Assembly: GCA_030537135.1 (NCBI GenBank)
Contig: JAUNOP010000033.1
Span: 1 to 33,631, forward strand
Length of the DNA stretch: 33,631 nucleotides
DNA from: Eubacteriales bacterium
GTDB lineage: Bacteria; Bacillota; Clostridia; Lachnospirales; Lachnospiraceae
Direction of reading: 5' to 3'
Shown: piece by piece, positions 26,429 to 33,629 of the stretch
Numbering within the stretch: the first letter of the stretch is position 1
Layout: each line of letters begins with the position of its first letter
The notes under the pieces: generated by a model
What the model was told of the DNA's origin: nothing
Databases searched by the model: none
Seen by the model: the letters and a program-made list of their open reading frames with translations, nothing else
Position numbers and translations under genes: made by a program

Positions 26429-26465
26429 GGGGAAGACTCAAAAAATAGAAAGGAGCTTTATTATT

Positions 26466-27872
26466 ATGAAGCTGTTCAATACCCTTACCAGAAGAAAGGA
26501 AGAATTTGTTCCTCTGGAACAAGGAAAGGTCAAGATGTACGTATGCGGTCCGACTGTATACGATTTTATCCATATTGGCAATGCGCGTCCGATGATTGTG
26601 TTTGACACAGCGCGCCGGTATATGGAATATAAGGGCTATGAGGTGAAGTTTGTATCCAACTTTACAGATGTGGATGATAAGATTATTGCAAAGGCTCTGA
26701 AGGAGGGGATAAGCCCTGAAGAGGTCTCTGCCCGTTATATTGCAGAATGCAAAAAGGATATGGAGGGGATGAATGTTCGGCCTGCAAGCGTCCATCCGCA
26801 GGCTACCCAGGAGATTCCGGGCATGATTAAGATGATACAGACCTTGATTGACAAGGGCTTTGCATATCCTGCTGCAGATGGTACTGTGTATTTTCGAGTA
26901 AAGAAGTTCAAAGATTATGGAAAGCTTTCTCATAAGAACCTGGACGACCTTCAATCTGGTTTCCGCTCTCTTCAGGTATCTGGAGAGGAGCAGAAGGAAG
27001 ATCCGCTTGACTTTGTACTCTGGAAGCCAAAGAAGGAGGGCGAGCCATATTGGGTATCTCCGTGGTGTGAGGGACGTCCTGGCTGGCATATTGAATGCTC
27101 TGTTATGAGCCGCAAATATCTGGGAGAGGAAATCGATATCCATGCAGGAGGAGAGGATTTAATTTTTCCTCATCATGAGAACGAAATCGCCCAGAGCGAG
27201 GCCTGCAATGGCAAGCTTTTTGCAAGATACTGGCTGCATAATGCTTTTTTGAATATTAACAACAAGAAAATGTCAAAATCTCTGGGGAATTTTTTTACTG
27301 TGCGTGAGATTGCAAAGCAGTATGATCTTCAGGTTCTGCGCTTTTTCATGCTGAATGCGCATTACAGAAGTCCCTTGAATTTCAGCAGTGATTTGATGGA
27401 GGCGGCCAAGAATTCTCTGGAAAGAATCGTCACCTGCGCATCCTTCCTAAAGGACAGAGAGGCAGCAGGAGGAATTGATTTCATAGAGGAAGAAAAGGAG
27501 CTTCTTGCGCAGGCAGATGCTTTTACAGAAAAATTTGAGGAAGCCATGGATGATGATTTGAACACAGCCGATGCGCTTGCGGCAATTTTTGAGCTTGTCA
27601 AGTTTGCAAACACAGAGGTAAAGGAGGGAAGCAGCGCCGCCTTTGCCGGAAAAATCAGAGAGAAGCTGATTGGCTTATGTGATATTCTCGGACTTATTGT
27701 GGAAAAGGAAGAGGAGAGTCTGGACGCAGAGGTGGAAAAGCTGATTGCAGAGCGTCAGGCTGCCAGAAAAGCAAAGAACTTTGCAAAGGCAGATGAGATT
27801 AGAAGCAGACTCACAGAGATGGGAATTATTCTGAAGGATACTCGCGAGGGAGTAAAATGGATGAGAACTTAA
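26466..27872 (+). CDS. cysS: Cysteinyl-tRNA synthetase
   Basis: ATG 26466 lies ten bases after AAAGGAG; an open stretch further upstream belongs to the ispF region in another frame. 468 residues, normal for bacterial CysRS. Class I motifs: [16 protein letters not shown] with zinc ligand Cys27 and HIGN (36-39), the zinc-site segments GWHIECSVM and FPHHENE, and KKMSKSLGN for the second ATP motif. The C-terminal helical anticodon-binding region is complete. It charges tRNA-Cys, and two tRNA-Cys genes lie 2 kb downstream. It overlaps mrnC by 16 nt. Confidence 0.97.
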   Translation: MKLFNTLTRRKEEFVPLEQGKVKMYVCGPTVYDFIHIGNARPMIVFDTARRYMEYKGYEVKFVSNFTDVDDKIIAKALKEGISPEEVSARYIAECKKDMEGMNVRPASVHPQATQEIPGMIKMIQTLIDKGFAYPAADGTVYFRVKKFKDYGKLSHKNLDDLQSGFRSLQVSGEEQKEDPLDFVLWKPKKEGEPYWVSPWCEGRPGWHIECSVMSRKYLGEEIDIHAGGEDLIFPHHENEIAQSEACNGKLFARYWLHNAFLNINNKKMSKSLGNFFTVREIAKQYDLQVLRFFMLNAHYRSPLNFSSDLMEAAKNSLERIVTCASFLKDREAAGGIDFIEEEKELLAQADAFTEKFEEAMDDDLNTADALAAIFELVKFANTEVKEGSSAAFAGKIREKLIGLCDILGLIVEKEEESLDAEVEKLIAERQAARKAKNFAKADEIRSRLTEMGIILKDTREGVKWMRT

Positions 27873-28282
27873 CATATCTCAAGGAGCTTTTTCAGGTGGA
27901 GGATAAGGACGTCAGAACCTATTCTCCCCTGACTCTGGCTTATCTTGGGGATGCTGTCTATGAGGTTGTTGTGCGGACAATTCTGGTGAAAAAGGCTAAC
28001 TGTCCGGTGAACACGCTTCATCATCAGGCCAGCGCCCTGGTTCGCGCATCCGCACAGTCTGCCATGATAGAACGGCTTGAGGATAAGCTCACAGAGGAAG
28101 AGTTGTCTGTCTATCGAAGAGGCAGGAATGCGCATTCTGCGACCATGCCAAAGCATGCCGCCATGGCGGATTATCGGAGAGCCACTGGATTTGAGGCATT
28201 GATTGGCTACCTATACCTGAAGGAAGAGATAGGCCGCATGTTGGATCTAATCCATCTGGGGCTTGGAGAGGAATTATCATGA
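27857..28282 (+). CDS. mrnC: Mini-ribonuclease III
   Basis: 141 residues containing only the RNase III catalytic domain and no double-stranded RNA-binding domain, as in MrnC. The signature [12 protein letters not shown] (Asp32) and the late [12 protein letters not shown] (Glu113) carry the acidic catalytic residues. It matures 23S rRNA. The start lies within the cysS 3' end with GAGGGAG just upstream, and the stop overlaps rlmB by ATGA. The cysS-mrnC-rlmB order is conserved in Firmicutes. Confidence 0.94.
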   Translation: MDENLTYLKELFQVEDKDVRTYSPLTLAYLGDAVYEVVVRTILVKKANCPVNTLHHQASALVRASAQSAMIERLEDKLTEEELSVYRRGRNAHSATMPKHAAMADYRRATGFEALIGYLYLKEEIGRMLDLIHLGLGEELS

Positions 28283-29013
28283 GTGAGCAGATAGAAGGCC
28301 GCAATGCGGTTATGGAGGCGTTCCGCTCTGGAAAAAGTGTGGACAAGCTCTATGTGCTGGATGGCTGTCAGGATGGACCTGTTAGAAGTATTATCCGCGA
28401 AGCCAGAAAGCATGATGTGATTTTGAATTTTGTGACAAGAGAACGTTTGGATCAAATGAGCCAGTCTCATGCGCATCAGGGCGTGATTGCACAGGCAGCT
28501 GCCTATGAATATGCATCTGTTGAGGATATTCTGGAGAATGCCAGGAAAAAGGGAGAAGATCCCTTTATTATTCTGCTGGACAATATTGAGGATCCCCATA
28601 ATCTGGGAGCAATCATCCGCACTGCTAATCTTGCGGGAGCGCATGGAGTAATTATTCCCAAGAGACGGGCCTCTGGCCTTACAGCAACAGTTGCCAAGAC
28701 CTCTGCAGGGGCGTTAAATTACACGCCTGTGGCAAAGGTCACAAATCTCGGAAAAGCCATGGAAGAGCTTAAGGCACAGGGTCTTTGGTTTGTATGTGCG
28801 GATATGAATGGAAGCTCCATGTACAGCCTGAACCTGAAGGGACCTATTGGTCTGGTGATTGGCAATGAAGGAGAGGGAGTAAGCCGGCTGATTCGCGAAA
28901 AATGCGATTATATTGCGGCCATTCCCATGAAGGGAGACATCGATTCTCTGAATGCATCTGTGGCAGCCGGTGTTTTGGCATATGAGATTGTGAGGCAGAG
29001 ACTGCAGGGATAA
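28279..29013 (+). CDS. rlmB: 23S rRNA (guanosine-2'-O)-methyltransferase RlmB / TrmH family
   Basis: 244 residues. An N-terminal substrate-binding domain (EGRNAVMEAF) precedes a SPOUT methyltransferase domain with the three knot motifs NIEDPHNLGAIIRTA (102-116), GLVIGNEGEGVSRL (191-204) and PMKGDIDSLNASVAAGVLAYE (split here as PMKGDIDSLN and ASVAAGVLAYE). The expected target is G2251 in the ribosomal P-loop, using S-adenosylmethionine. It overlaps mrnC and leaves 3 nt before the sigma-factor gene. Confidence 0.94.
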   Translation: MSEQIEGRNAVMEAFRSGKSVDKLYVLDGCQDGPVRSIIREARKHDVILNFVTRERLDQMSQSHAHQGVIAQAAAYEYASVEDILENARKKGEDPFIILLDNIEDPHNLGAIIRTANLAGAHGVIIPKRRASGLTATVAKTSAGALNYTPVAKVTNLGKAMEELKAQGLWFVCADMNGSSMYSLNLKGPIGLVIGNEGEGVSRLIREKCDYIAAIPMKGDIDSLNASVAAGVLAYEIVRQRLQG

Positions 29014-29016
29014 AGC

Positions 29017-29619
29017 ATGAGTGAAAAGTATGATAAATATTCGGATGAGGAACTGATTTCCATGCTCAGGCAGGGAGAACATGAAATCATGGATTATCTG
29101 ATAGAGCGCTACAAGGAGATGGTCAGGACAAAGGCTCGCGCTATGTATTTGATGGGCGGAGATACAGACGATTTGATTCAGGAGGGAATGCTGGGTCTTT
29201 TTAAAGCAGTACGGGATTATTCGCCTGATAAGGCAGCTGCCTTTCATACCTTTGCAGGGCTTTGCATTGACAGACAGATGTATAAGGCAATCTCCAGCTC
29301 CAACAGGCAAAAGCATCAGCCCCTTAATACCTATGTATCTTTGTGCAACGAGCAGGAGGAGCCGGCCCTTGCGCAGCTTTGGGTGGAGAATCCAGAAGCA
29401 ATTGTCATAGGCAGGGAGAGCGCCAGAGACCTTGAAAAGCGAATCCAGAAGGCTCTAAGCGCTATGGAGAATCAGGTTTTAAACCTTTATCTGCACGGCT
29501 ATGGTTATGTACAGATTGCAGGGAAAATGGGGAAGAATCCAAAATCCATTGATAATGCGCTTCAGAGAATCCGGGGGAAAATCCGCCAGTGTGTGGAGGA
29601 AGCGCGCAGGCAGGATTGA
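29017..29619 (+). CDS. sigH: RNA polymerase sporulation sigma factor SigH (Spo0H)
   Basis: 200 residues. Region 2 is clear (DTDDLIQEGMLGLFKAVRDY, shown to 20 residues), as are the SigH-specific FAGLCIDRQMYKAI and RQKHQPLNTYVSL segments. Region 4 ends with KSIDNALQRIRGKI. SigH in endospore formers controls transition-state and early sporulation genes. It sits at its conserved place after rlmB, but the yacP/rae1 gene usually found between them in Bacillus is absent; only 3 nt separate the two. The ribosome site is weak, suggesting coupling to rlmB translation. Confidence 0.92.
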   Translation: MSEKYDKYSDEELISMLRQGEHEIMDYLIERYKEMVRTKARAMYLMGGDTDDLIQEGMLGLFKAVRDYSPDKAAAFHTFAGLCIDRQMYKAISSSNRQKHQPLNTYVSLCNEQEEPALAQLWVENPEAIVIGRESARDLEKRIQKALSAMENQVLNLYLHGYGYVQIAGKMGKNPKSIDNALQRIRGKIRQCVEEARRQD

Positions 29620-29630
29620 GTACCTGCCTG
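29607..29630 (+). terminator. Weak hairpin at the sigH stop codon
   Basis: CAGGCAGG (29607-29614) pairs perfectly with CCTGCCTG (29623-29630). It overlaps the end of the coding sequence and has only a distant T-rich stretch (near 29650), so termination is uncertain. Confidence 0.4.
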
Positions 29631-29676
29631 GAAGATTTCACTATAACATTTATTTTTGCCTTTTTGAAAAAAACAC

Positions 29677-29705
29677 TTGATTTTTATGGAGCCGTGTGCT
29701 ATTAT
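29677..29705 (+). promoter_or_regulatory. Promoter of the tRNA-Glu-Cys-Cys cluster
   Basis: TTGATT (29677-29682), 17 nt, TATTAT (29700-29705), preceded by a T/A-rich stretch with TTTTTGAAAA. The tRNA-Ala promoter at 33213 has the same -35 and the same upstream sequence. Confidence 0.7.
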
Positions 29706-29759
29706 AAATAACGGTCAGTCGCTCAGTTAAAGCAGTGATAACGGACGGTAGGTAAGCAT

Positions 29760-29831
29760 GGCTCCATGGTCAAGCGGTTAAGACACCGCCCTTTCACGGC
29801 GGTAACAGGGGTTCAAATCCCCTTGGAGTCA
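29760..29831 (+). tRNA. tRNA-Glu (TTC)
   Basis: 72 nt. Acceptor GGCTCCA (29760-29766) pairs with TGGAGTC (29824-29830), and the discriminator is A. The anticodon loop CTTTCAC gives anticodon TTC between CCGCC and GGCGG. No CCA is encoded. Confidence 0.96.
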
Positions 29832-29835
29832 TTAA

Positions 29836-29906
29836 GGCGTCATAGCCAAGTGGTAAGGCAAAGGTCTGCAACACCTCTATCACCAGTTCAAATCTGGTTG
29901 ACGCCT
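29836..29906 (+). tRNA. tRNA-Cys (GCA), copy 1
   Basis: 71 nt. Acceptor GGCGTCA with TGACGCC, discriminator T as usual for tRNA-Cys. Anticodon loop CTGCAAC. The first anticodon-stem pair is an A-C mismatch (positions 27 and 43). Confidence 0.95.
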
Positions 29907-29918
29907 CTTAAAATAAAC

Positions 29919-29989
29919 GGTGCCATAGCCAAGTGGTAAGGCAAAGGTCTGCAACACCTCTATCCCCAGTTCAAATCTGGGTGGCACCT
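29919..29989 (+). tRNA. tRNA-Cys (GCA), copy 2
   Basis: 71 nt, with a D-arm and anticodon arm identical to copy 1. Differences lie in paired positions of the acceptor stem (GGTGCCA/TGGCACC) and T-stem (CCCAG/CTGGG) and are compensatory. Discriminator T. Confidence 0.95.
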
Positions 29990-29993
29990 CTTG

Positions 29994-30029
29994 AAACCTC
30001 AGAAATTTTGATTCCTGAGGTTTTTTTTT
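29994..30029 (+). terminator. Terminator of the tRNA-Glu-Cys-Cys cluster
   Basis: AAACCTCAG (29994-30002) pairs with CTGAGGTTT (30015-30023), followed by an unbroken T-run to 30029. Confidence 0.92.
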
Positions 30030-30419
30030 GAGCTTTTTGGGAGACACTGTTATAGTACAAAAAGTCAGAAAGAATACATGGCGGTAGGGGATATGGAATG
30101 TAGAGCATCCGGAAAAAAGATTTTGTAGAATACAGTGGTTTTTTGTCAGAATTTAAAGGTTTTATGAGGCCTGTGTATTGTCTTTGCACACAAAAAAGAT
30201 AAGTAAAATTTTGACCGTTCAGATATAGGATTTAGAAAAAAATTATTTTATAATAGAATAAAGAATGAGAACCTGTGTAGTACTCAAATTGAAAATGCGG
30301 CTGTAAGAACTCAGTCGCATTTTCTGTATAAAGAGGAAGCTGTCGCTGGAGCGACCCGCCGCAGGCAGGGAATCTCGCAGAGCGAGATTCTATTTTTTTA
30401 CGGAAGGAGACCTCATAAT
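30030..30419. other. 390-nt gap before the PucR-type gene
   Basis: The first half shows no ORF, RNA or repeat I can support. An AT-rich stretch holds TATAAT at 30249-30254 without a clear -35. The second half is a series of three hairpins (30291-30324, 30342-30355 and 30370-30400), the last terminator-like. Confidence 0.6.
30370..30400 (+). terminator. Terminator-like hairpin (possible attenuator) just before the PucR-type gene
   Basis: GAATCTCGC (30370-30378) and GCGAGATTC (30382-30390) form a perfect 9-bp stem with a 3-nt loop, followed by TATTTTTTTA. It ends 20 nt before the start codon, just before the ribosome site. It is preceded by GAAAATGCG/CGCATTTTC (30291-30324) and GTCGC/GCGAC (30342-30355). 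Confidence 0.7.
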
Positions 30420-32057
30420 ATGGGTGTTACGGTTGAAGATGTTTTGAGACTGCCAGCTTTGAGAAGTGCCAGAGTCCTGGCCGGGCATAAAGGACTTCAG
30501 AAAGTCGTCACGTCTATATCCGTATTGGAGTATACCGACCCATCAGAATTGCAGGAGCAGTTTTTCAGCCTGGAGGATTTTCGCAGAGGAGAACTGGTAA
30601 TCAGCGGATTCGTAAGTATCAAGGATTCAGTGGAAAAGCAATGCGAAGTGATAAGAAGGCTTTATGAAGCAGGGGAAGTCGGCTTGATTCTTTATTATGT
30701 TGGGATTTTTGTCCCGAGAATAGATGAGAGTCTGCTTCAGCTTGCAGAAGAGCTGAGCTTTCCGTTGATTTCCATGCCTGAGAACAGTATGGAGGTTCAA
30801 TATGGCTCTGCTATTTACGAAGTAACTGAAGAAATCATTAAAGAACATATGACAGATACCTATCTGGTAGCGGAAATATTGGAAAAGATAGCATTCTTAC
30901 CGTCCTACAGGCGCAGCATGGATTATCTTCTCCATCTGGTGAGCAATCGGATTTCTGCCTCGTTGTTTTTGATTGATGATAAGTTCCGTATGATTAATTG
31001 TGCGCTGTTTCAGAAGGATGGACGGGAGCTTTTTGGACAAATTTGTTCTTATTATGAGAAAAATGTGAACAGGCTTCCTGCGGATACAGATCGGATTCTG
31101 GGAGAAACCAGAATGATAGTGAATTGCCAGAAGATAAGGAATGGGAATCAGACGCATCTATATCTCCTGGTTGTGCGGGAAAATGGTGATTTATCCCGCA
31201 GCCTGTGCTGGCAGGCAGCAGAGGCTGTCCAGCTTTATATTCGTGTCTGGAGTCAGGGACACGGAAATGTCGGCAAGGATGAGATATTGAAGGCTATTCT
31301 GATGGATGAACAGGTCAAAATGCAGCGTCTGGCAGACAGTATGCAGTTTGATGTGAGCGCTATCCATCATATGATTCTGATTTTACCAAGAAAGAATAAA
31401 AAAGAAAATAGTCAGGTAAATTGGGGAAAAATCCAGGGAAAGGTAAAACAGACGCTGGATAAAAATTATATGCTGAATATCAGCGGAGTCTTTGACCAGT
31501 GTCTGATTATTCTCACAGGAGAAGAAAACATTAAAGGCTCTTATCAGGAGATTATAGAGGCTCTCATGGACGATATCCAGGGTGAAAAGGAGGAATGGCA
31601 GTTTGTCCTGTGCAGAGGAATGGACAATACCAGAGAGGTCCGCAGTACCTTTGTGGAATGTAAGACCTATATGCAGGAGGCCAGAATTATTTTCCCTCTA
31701 AAAAATCCACTCACCTGCCAGGAAATTCAGTTTGCTGGCAAGTGCCGCCAAACTATGTACAGAGGAGAGGAAAGCCTGAATGCTGCTCTTTTGCCTCTGA
31801 AGGATCTGGATGAGAGATGGGACGCAGATATGTATAAGACGCTGGAGACCTATTTCCTGGATGCTGACATGAGTATTGTGAAGACAGCAGAGCTTTTGTA
31901 TCTGCATAAGAACACTATCAAATATAGAATAGCCAAGCTTGCAGATATATTCCATTACAGAGTCAATAAAATGCCGGAGTCCTATGAATTGTATAAGGCA
32001 GTTGCCCTTCACAGACTCATGGCAAAGCTGAATACAAAACCAAAGAATGAGAGATAA
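30420..32057 (+). CDS. PucR-family transcriptional regulator
   Basis: 545 residues; AAGGAG (30404-30409) is ten bases before ATG 30420. Residues 1-125 match the PucR N-terminal domain (VTVEDVLRLPAL, ISVLEYTDPSEL, RRGELVISGF, SFPLISMPENS). A long middle region without a recognisable motif follows. The C-terminal HTH (about 470-535: MSIVKTAELLYLHKNTIKYR, VNKMPESYELYKAVALHRL) is the standard PucR DNA-binding domain. Family members control purine, amino-acid or other nitrogen-related catabolism, usually of an adjacent operon, but no such genes lie nearby, so the target is unknown. A strong terminator follows directly. Confidence 0.9.
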   Translation: MGVTVEDVLRLPALRSARVLAGHKGLQKVVTSISVLEYTDPSELQEQFFSLEDFRRGELVISGFVSIKDSVEKQCEVIRRLYEAGEVGLILYYVGIFVPRIDESLLQLAEELSFPLISMPENSMEVQYGSAIYEVTEEIIKEHMTDTYLVAEILEKIAFLPSYRRSMDYLLHLVSNRISASLFLIDDKFRMINCALFQKDGRELFGQICSYYEKNVNRLPADTDRILGETRMIVNCQKIRNGNQTHLYLLVVRENGDLSRSLCWQAAEAVQLYIRVWSQGHGNVGKDEILKAILMDEQVKMQRLADSMQFDVSAIHHMILILPRKNKKENSQVNWGKIQGKVKQTLDKNYMLNISGVFDQCLIILTGEENIKGSYQEIIEALMDDIQGEKEEWQFVLCRGMDNTREVRSTFVECKTYMQEARIIFPLKNPLTCQEIQFAGKCRQTMYRGEESLNAALLPLKDLDERWDADMYKTLETYFLDADMSIVKTAELLYLHKNTIKYRIAKLADIFHYRVNKMPESYELYKAVALHRLMAKLNTKPKNER

Positions 32058-32076
32058 TGCTGTACATTTGAGAGCT

Positions 32077-32118
32077 GCCGCAAAGTCATCGAGACAGAAG
32101 ACTTTGCGGCGTTTTTTT
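32077..32118 (+). terminator. Terminator of the PucR-type gene
   Basis: GCCGCAAAGTC (32077-32087) pairs perfectly with GACTTTGCGGC (32100-32110) and is followed by GTTTTTTT. Confidence 0.93.
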
Positions 32119-32123
32119 GTGCG

Positions 32124-32187
32124 ATAAGTCTGCCCCACTCACCGCTTATTTCTCTGCGAAATGGAAGCGGGGACTTGCTTGATACGT
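32124..32187 (+). repeat. Dispersed palindromic element, copy 2
   Basis: The core CACCGCTTATTTCTCTGCG and the following GAAATGGAAGCGGGGACTTG, then CTTGATACGTT, match copy 1 with few changes. The left outer arm is partly degenerate (ATAAGTC instead of GCAAGTC). It lies 6 nt after the terminator of the PucR-type gene. Confidence 0.85.
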
Positions 32188-32211
32188 TAAAAAATATTTT
32201 GCATATGCCTG

Positions 32212-32240
32212 TTGTGAATCAGGGCAAAGTAATCTATAAT
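32212..32240 (+). promoter_or_regulatory. Promoter of the DUF308 gene leader
   Basis: TTGTGA (32212-32217), 17-nt spacer, perfect TATAAT (32235-32240). The predicted start near 32247 gives a leader of about 198 nt before the DUF308 gene. Confidence 0.65.
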
Positions 32241-32246
32241 ATAGGT

Positions 32247-32444
32247 TGGAGGAAGCAAAGTATGAAAGCAGGCTTTCATATCTACCTTTATGGCAGGCGC
32301 AGGACCTGCCATGCAGAGGAAAATATGGATAAGAAAAATGGAAGGAGTTTTTAGCAGGAGAAAGATATTTTTCTGCAGAACACACCTGTAAAAGGCTACA
32401 TGTGTAAACAATGAATTTTTTCAGCAAACAGGGAGGAAAGAAGC
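32247..32444 (+). ncRNA. Structured 5' leader of the DUF308 gene (candidate)
   Basis: The leader holds four helices. TATGAAAGC/GCTTTCATA is 32261-32280. A long interrupted helix spans 32277-32327 (CATAT, CCTTT and ATGGCAGG pairing with CCTGCCAT, AGAGG and ATATG). A third helix is 32354-32376 and a fourth is ACACA/TGTGT (32380-32405). The first two overlap at CATA and exclude each other. No known riboswitch class is recognised. Confidence 0.4.
32262..32354 (+). CDS. Possible 30-codon leader ORF upstream of the DUF308 gene
   Basis: ATG 32262 is nine bases after GGAGG (32248-32252) and the frame runs 30 codons to TAG. The predicted peptide begins MKAGFHIYLYGRRR and has a basic centre and a single Cys; I recognise no family. 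Its start codon lies in the first arm of the leader hairpin. It could be a leader peptide or chance. Confidence 0.3.
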   Translation: MKAGFHIYLYGRRRTCHAEENMDKKNGRSF

Positions 32445-33164
32445 ATGAGTAAATGGATTAACCGTATTTTTAAGAGTCAGGCAGCGTGTGCTGCCCTGTG
32501 CGTGGCTTTGGGAATTTTTTTGATTGTCACGCCGGAGAAGTTTATGAACCTTGTATCCATGGTAATCAGTGCGGCAGTGATTATACTGGGACTGGTACAT
32601 GTCTTTTTGTATATGAGGAACCGGGAGCAGGGCTTTATTTTGGATTTACTGGCAGGAGTCCTACTTACAGTTATCGGCACTTTTCTTCTGATAAATCCCG
32701 AAATCTTTGAACGGCTGCTGCCGATTCTTCTGGGAGCTATGATTTTTGTGGACAGCTTTTGGACTTTTCAGGCAAGTTGGCAGCTTAAAAAGCTCAACTT
32801 TGTCAGATGGCCGTGGCTTTTGGGAAGCTCGGTACTGTTTGTGGTTTTGGCTGCAGTGATGATTTTTAATCCCTTCGAGACAATGAAGATTGCCACTATT
32901 TTTGGAGGCGTGGTATTTTTGCTGAATGGACTGGTTGATATTTTCTTCCTGCTTCTTCTAAAGAATAAGGATAAGGTGATTGCCAGGATGAATGAAGTTA
33001 TGGTAATGGATGCCAACATTGCCGGACAGGAGGGAGAGGTTCTGGACGCAGAGGTGGACAGCACTGGACATGTAATTGTAGAGGATGTGGAGGTAGAAGA
33101 GAGGACGCCGTATTTCTTTGGAAATGATGATTCGGATATTATTGATGTAGAAGAAAAGTCATAA
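32445..33164 (+). CDS. DUF308 (HdeD-like) membrane protein
   Basis: 239 residues; GGAGGAAAG lies just before ATG 32445. Six hydrophobic helices in three pairs fill residues ~12-180 (CAALCVALGIFLIV, MVISAAVIILGLVHVFLY, LDLLAGVLLTVIGTFLLI, LLPILLGAMIFVDSFW, WLLGSSVLFVVLAAVMIF, IFGGVVFLLNGLVDIFFLLL), with NP motifs after helices 3 and 5 as is common in DUF308. A cytoplasmic-type tail of about 60 residues is acidic and Val-rich (VDSTGHVIVEDVEVEE). HdeD in E. coli is linked to acid resistance, but most family members are uncharacterised. It is a single-gene unit with a long leader. Confidence 0.85.
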   Translation: MSKWINRIFKSQAACAALCVALGIFLIVTPEKFMNLVSMVISAAVIILGLVHVFLYMRNREQGFILDLLAGVLLTVIGTFLLINPEIFERLLPILLGAMIFVDSFWTFQASWQLKKLNFVRWPWLLGSSVLFVVLAAVMIFNPFETMKIATIFGGVVFLLNGLVDIFFLLLLKNKDKVIARMNEVMVMDANIAGQEGEVLDAEVDSTGHVIVEDVEVEERTPYFFGNDDSDIIDVEEKS

Positions 33165-33212
33165 GATACAGCAGCATTTTTTGTTTTTTTGTGTATTTTT
33201 TTGAAAATATAC

Positions 33213-33241
33213 TTGATTTTTTTGTATGTTTCCCTTACACT
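33213..33241 (+). promoter_or_regulatory. Promoter of the tRNA-Ala-Trp pair
   Basis: TTGATT (33213-33218), 17 nt, TACACT (33236-33241). Transcription would begin a few bases before tRNA-Ala. The upstream sequence TTTTTTGAAAATATAC closely matches the tRNA-Glu promoter. Confidence 0.65.
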
Positions 33242-33250
33242 ATAAGGGAT

Positions 33251-33323
33251 GGGGCATTAGCGCAGTTGGGAGCGCGCCACACTGGCAGTGTGGAGGTCAC
33301 GGGTTCAAGTCCCGTATGCTCCA
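33251..33323 (+). tRNA. tRNA-Ala (GGC)
   Basis: 73 nt. Acceptor GGGGCAT pairs with ATGCTCC, including the G3-T70 wobble pair that is the alanine identity element. Anticodon loop CTGGCAG. Discriminator A. Confidence 0.96.
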
Positions 33324-33328
33324 TGCAT

Positions 33329-33399
33329 AGGGGATTGGTCAAATGGTATGATAGGGGTCTCCAAAACCTTTGGTGGGAGTTCGATTCTCTCATCCCCTG
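33329..33399 (+). tRNA. tRNA-Trp (CCA)
   Basis: 71 nt. Acceptor AGGGGAT pairs with ATCCCCT, and the discriminator is G as expected for tRNA-Trp. Anticodon loop CTCCAAA. It lies 5 nt after tRNA-Ala. Confidence 0.95.
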
Positions 33400-33410
33400 T
33401 TTTGTAAAAG

Positions 33411-33450
33411 ACGCACAGATTCAGAAGAGAATCTGTGCGTTATTTTTTTT
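33411..33450 (+). terminator. Terminator of the tRNA-Ala-Trp pair
   Basis: ACGCACAGATTC (33411-33422) pairs perfectly with GAATCTGTGCGT (33429-33440), followed by TATTTTTTTT. Confidence 0.93.
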
Positions 33451-33451
33451 A

Positions 33452-33514
33452 CATATCAAGCAAGTCTCCACTTCCATTTCGCAGAGAAATAAGCGGTGGG
33501 TGGGGGGACTTGCT
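33452..33514 (-). repeat. Dispersed palindromic element, copy 3 (inverted)
   Basis: Read on the minus strand it gives GCAAGTC, then CACCGCTTATTTCTCTGCG, GAAATGGAAGTGGAGACTTG and CTTGATATGT, matching copies 1 and 2. It lies directly after the tRNA terminator, between convergent tRNA-Trp and tRNA-Thr genes. Confidence 0.85.
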
Positions 33515-33556
33515 ATAGAAAAAATAAAAACTCCTGAATACTCAAGAGTTTTCACA

Positions 33557-33629
33557 AGCTGCTGACGGGAATCGAACCCGTGACCTCCGCCTTACCAAGG
33601 CGACGCTCTACCGACTGAGCCACAGCAGC
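33557..33629 (-). tRNA. tRNA-Thr (GGT)
   Basis: 73 nt on the minus strand. Acceptor GCTGCTG pairs with CAGCAGC; discriminator T. The anticodon loop TTGGTAA lies between TCGCC and GGCGG. The gene is complete within the last bases of the window and converges with the Ala-Trp pair; its promoter lies outside. Confidence 0.95.

Noticed and set aside
26358-27143. Long antisense open frame inside cysS
   Set aside because: Fully overlaps strongly supported ispF/cysS sequence and encodes no recognisable motif.
30291-30400. Known riboswitch class upstream of the PucR-type gene
   Set aside because: I could not match the conserved cores of common classes (for example TPP, SAM, preQ1, guanidine) to this sequence, so only a generic attenuator is proposed.
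32146-32427. Minus-strand open frames opposite the DUF308 leader
   Set aside because: No ribosome site, and they overlap a repeat element and a better supported plus-strand promoter and leader.
33191-33565. Open frame across the Ala-Trp tRNA region
   Set aside because: It runs through two complete tRNAs, a terminator and a repeat element, so it cannot be a protein gene.
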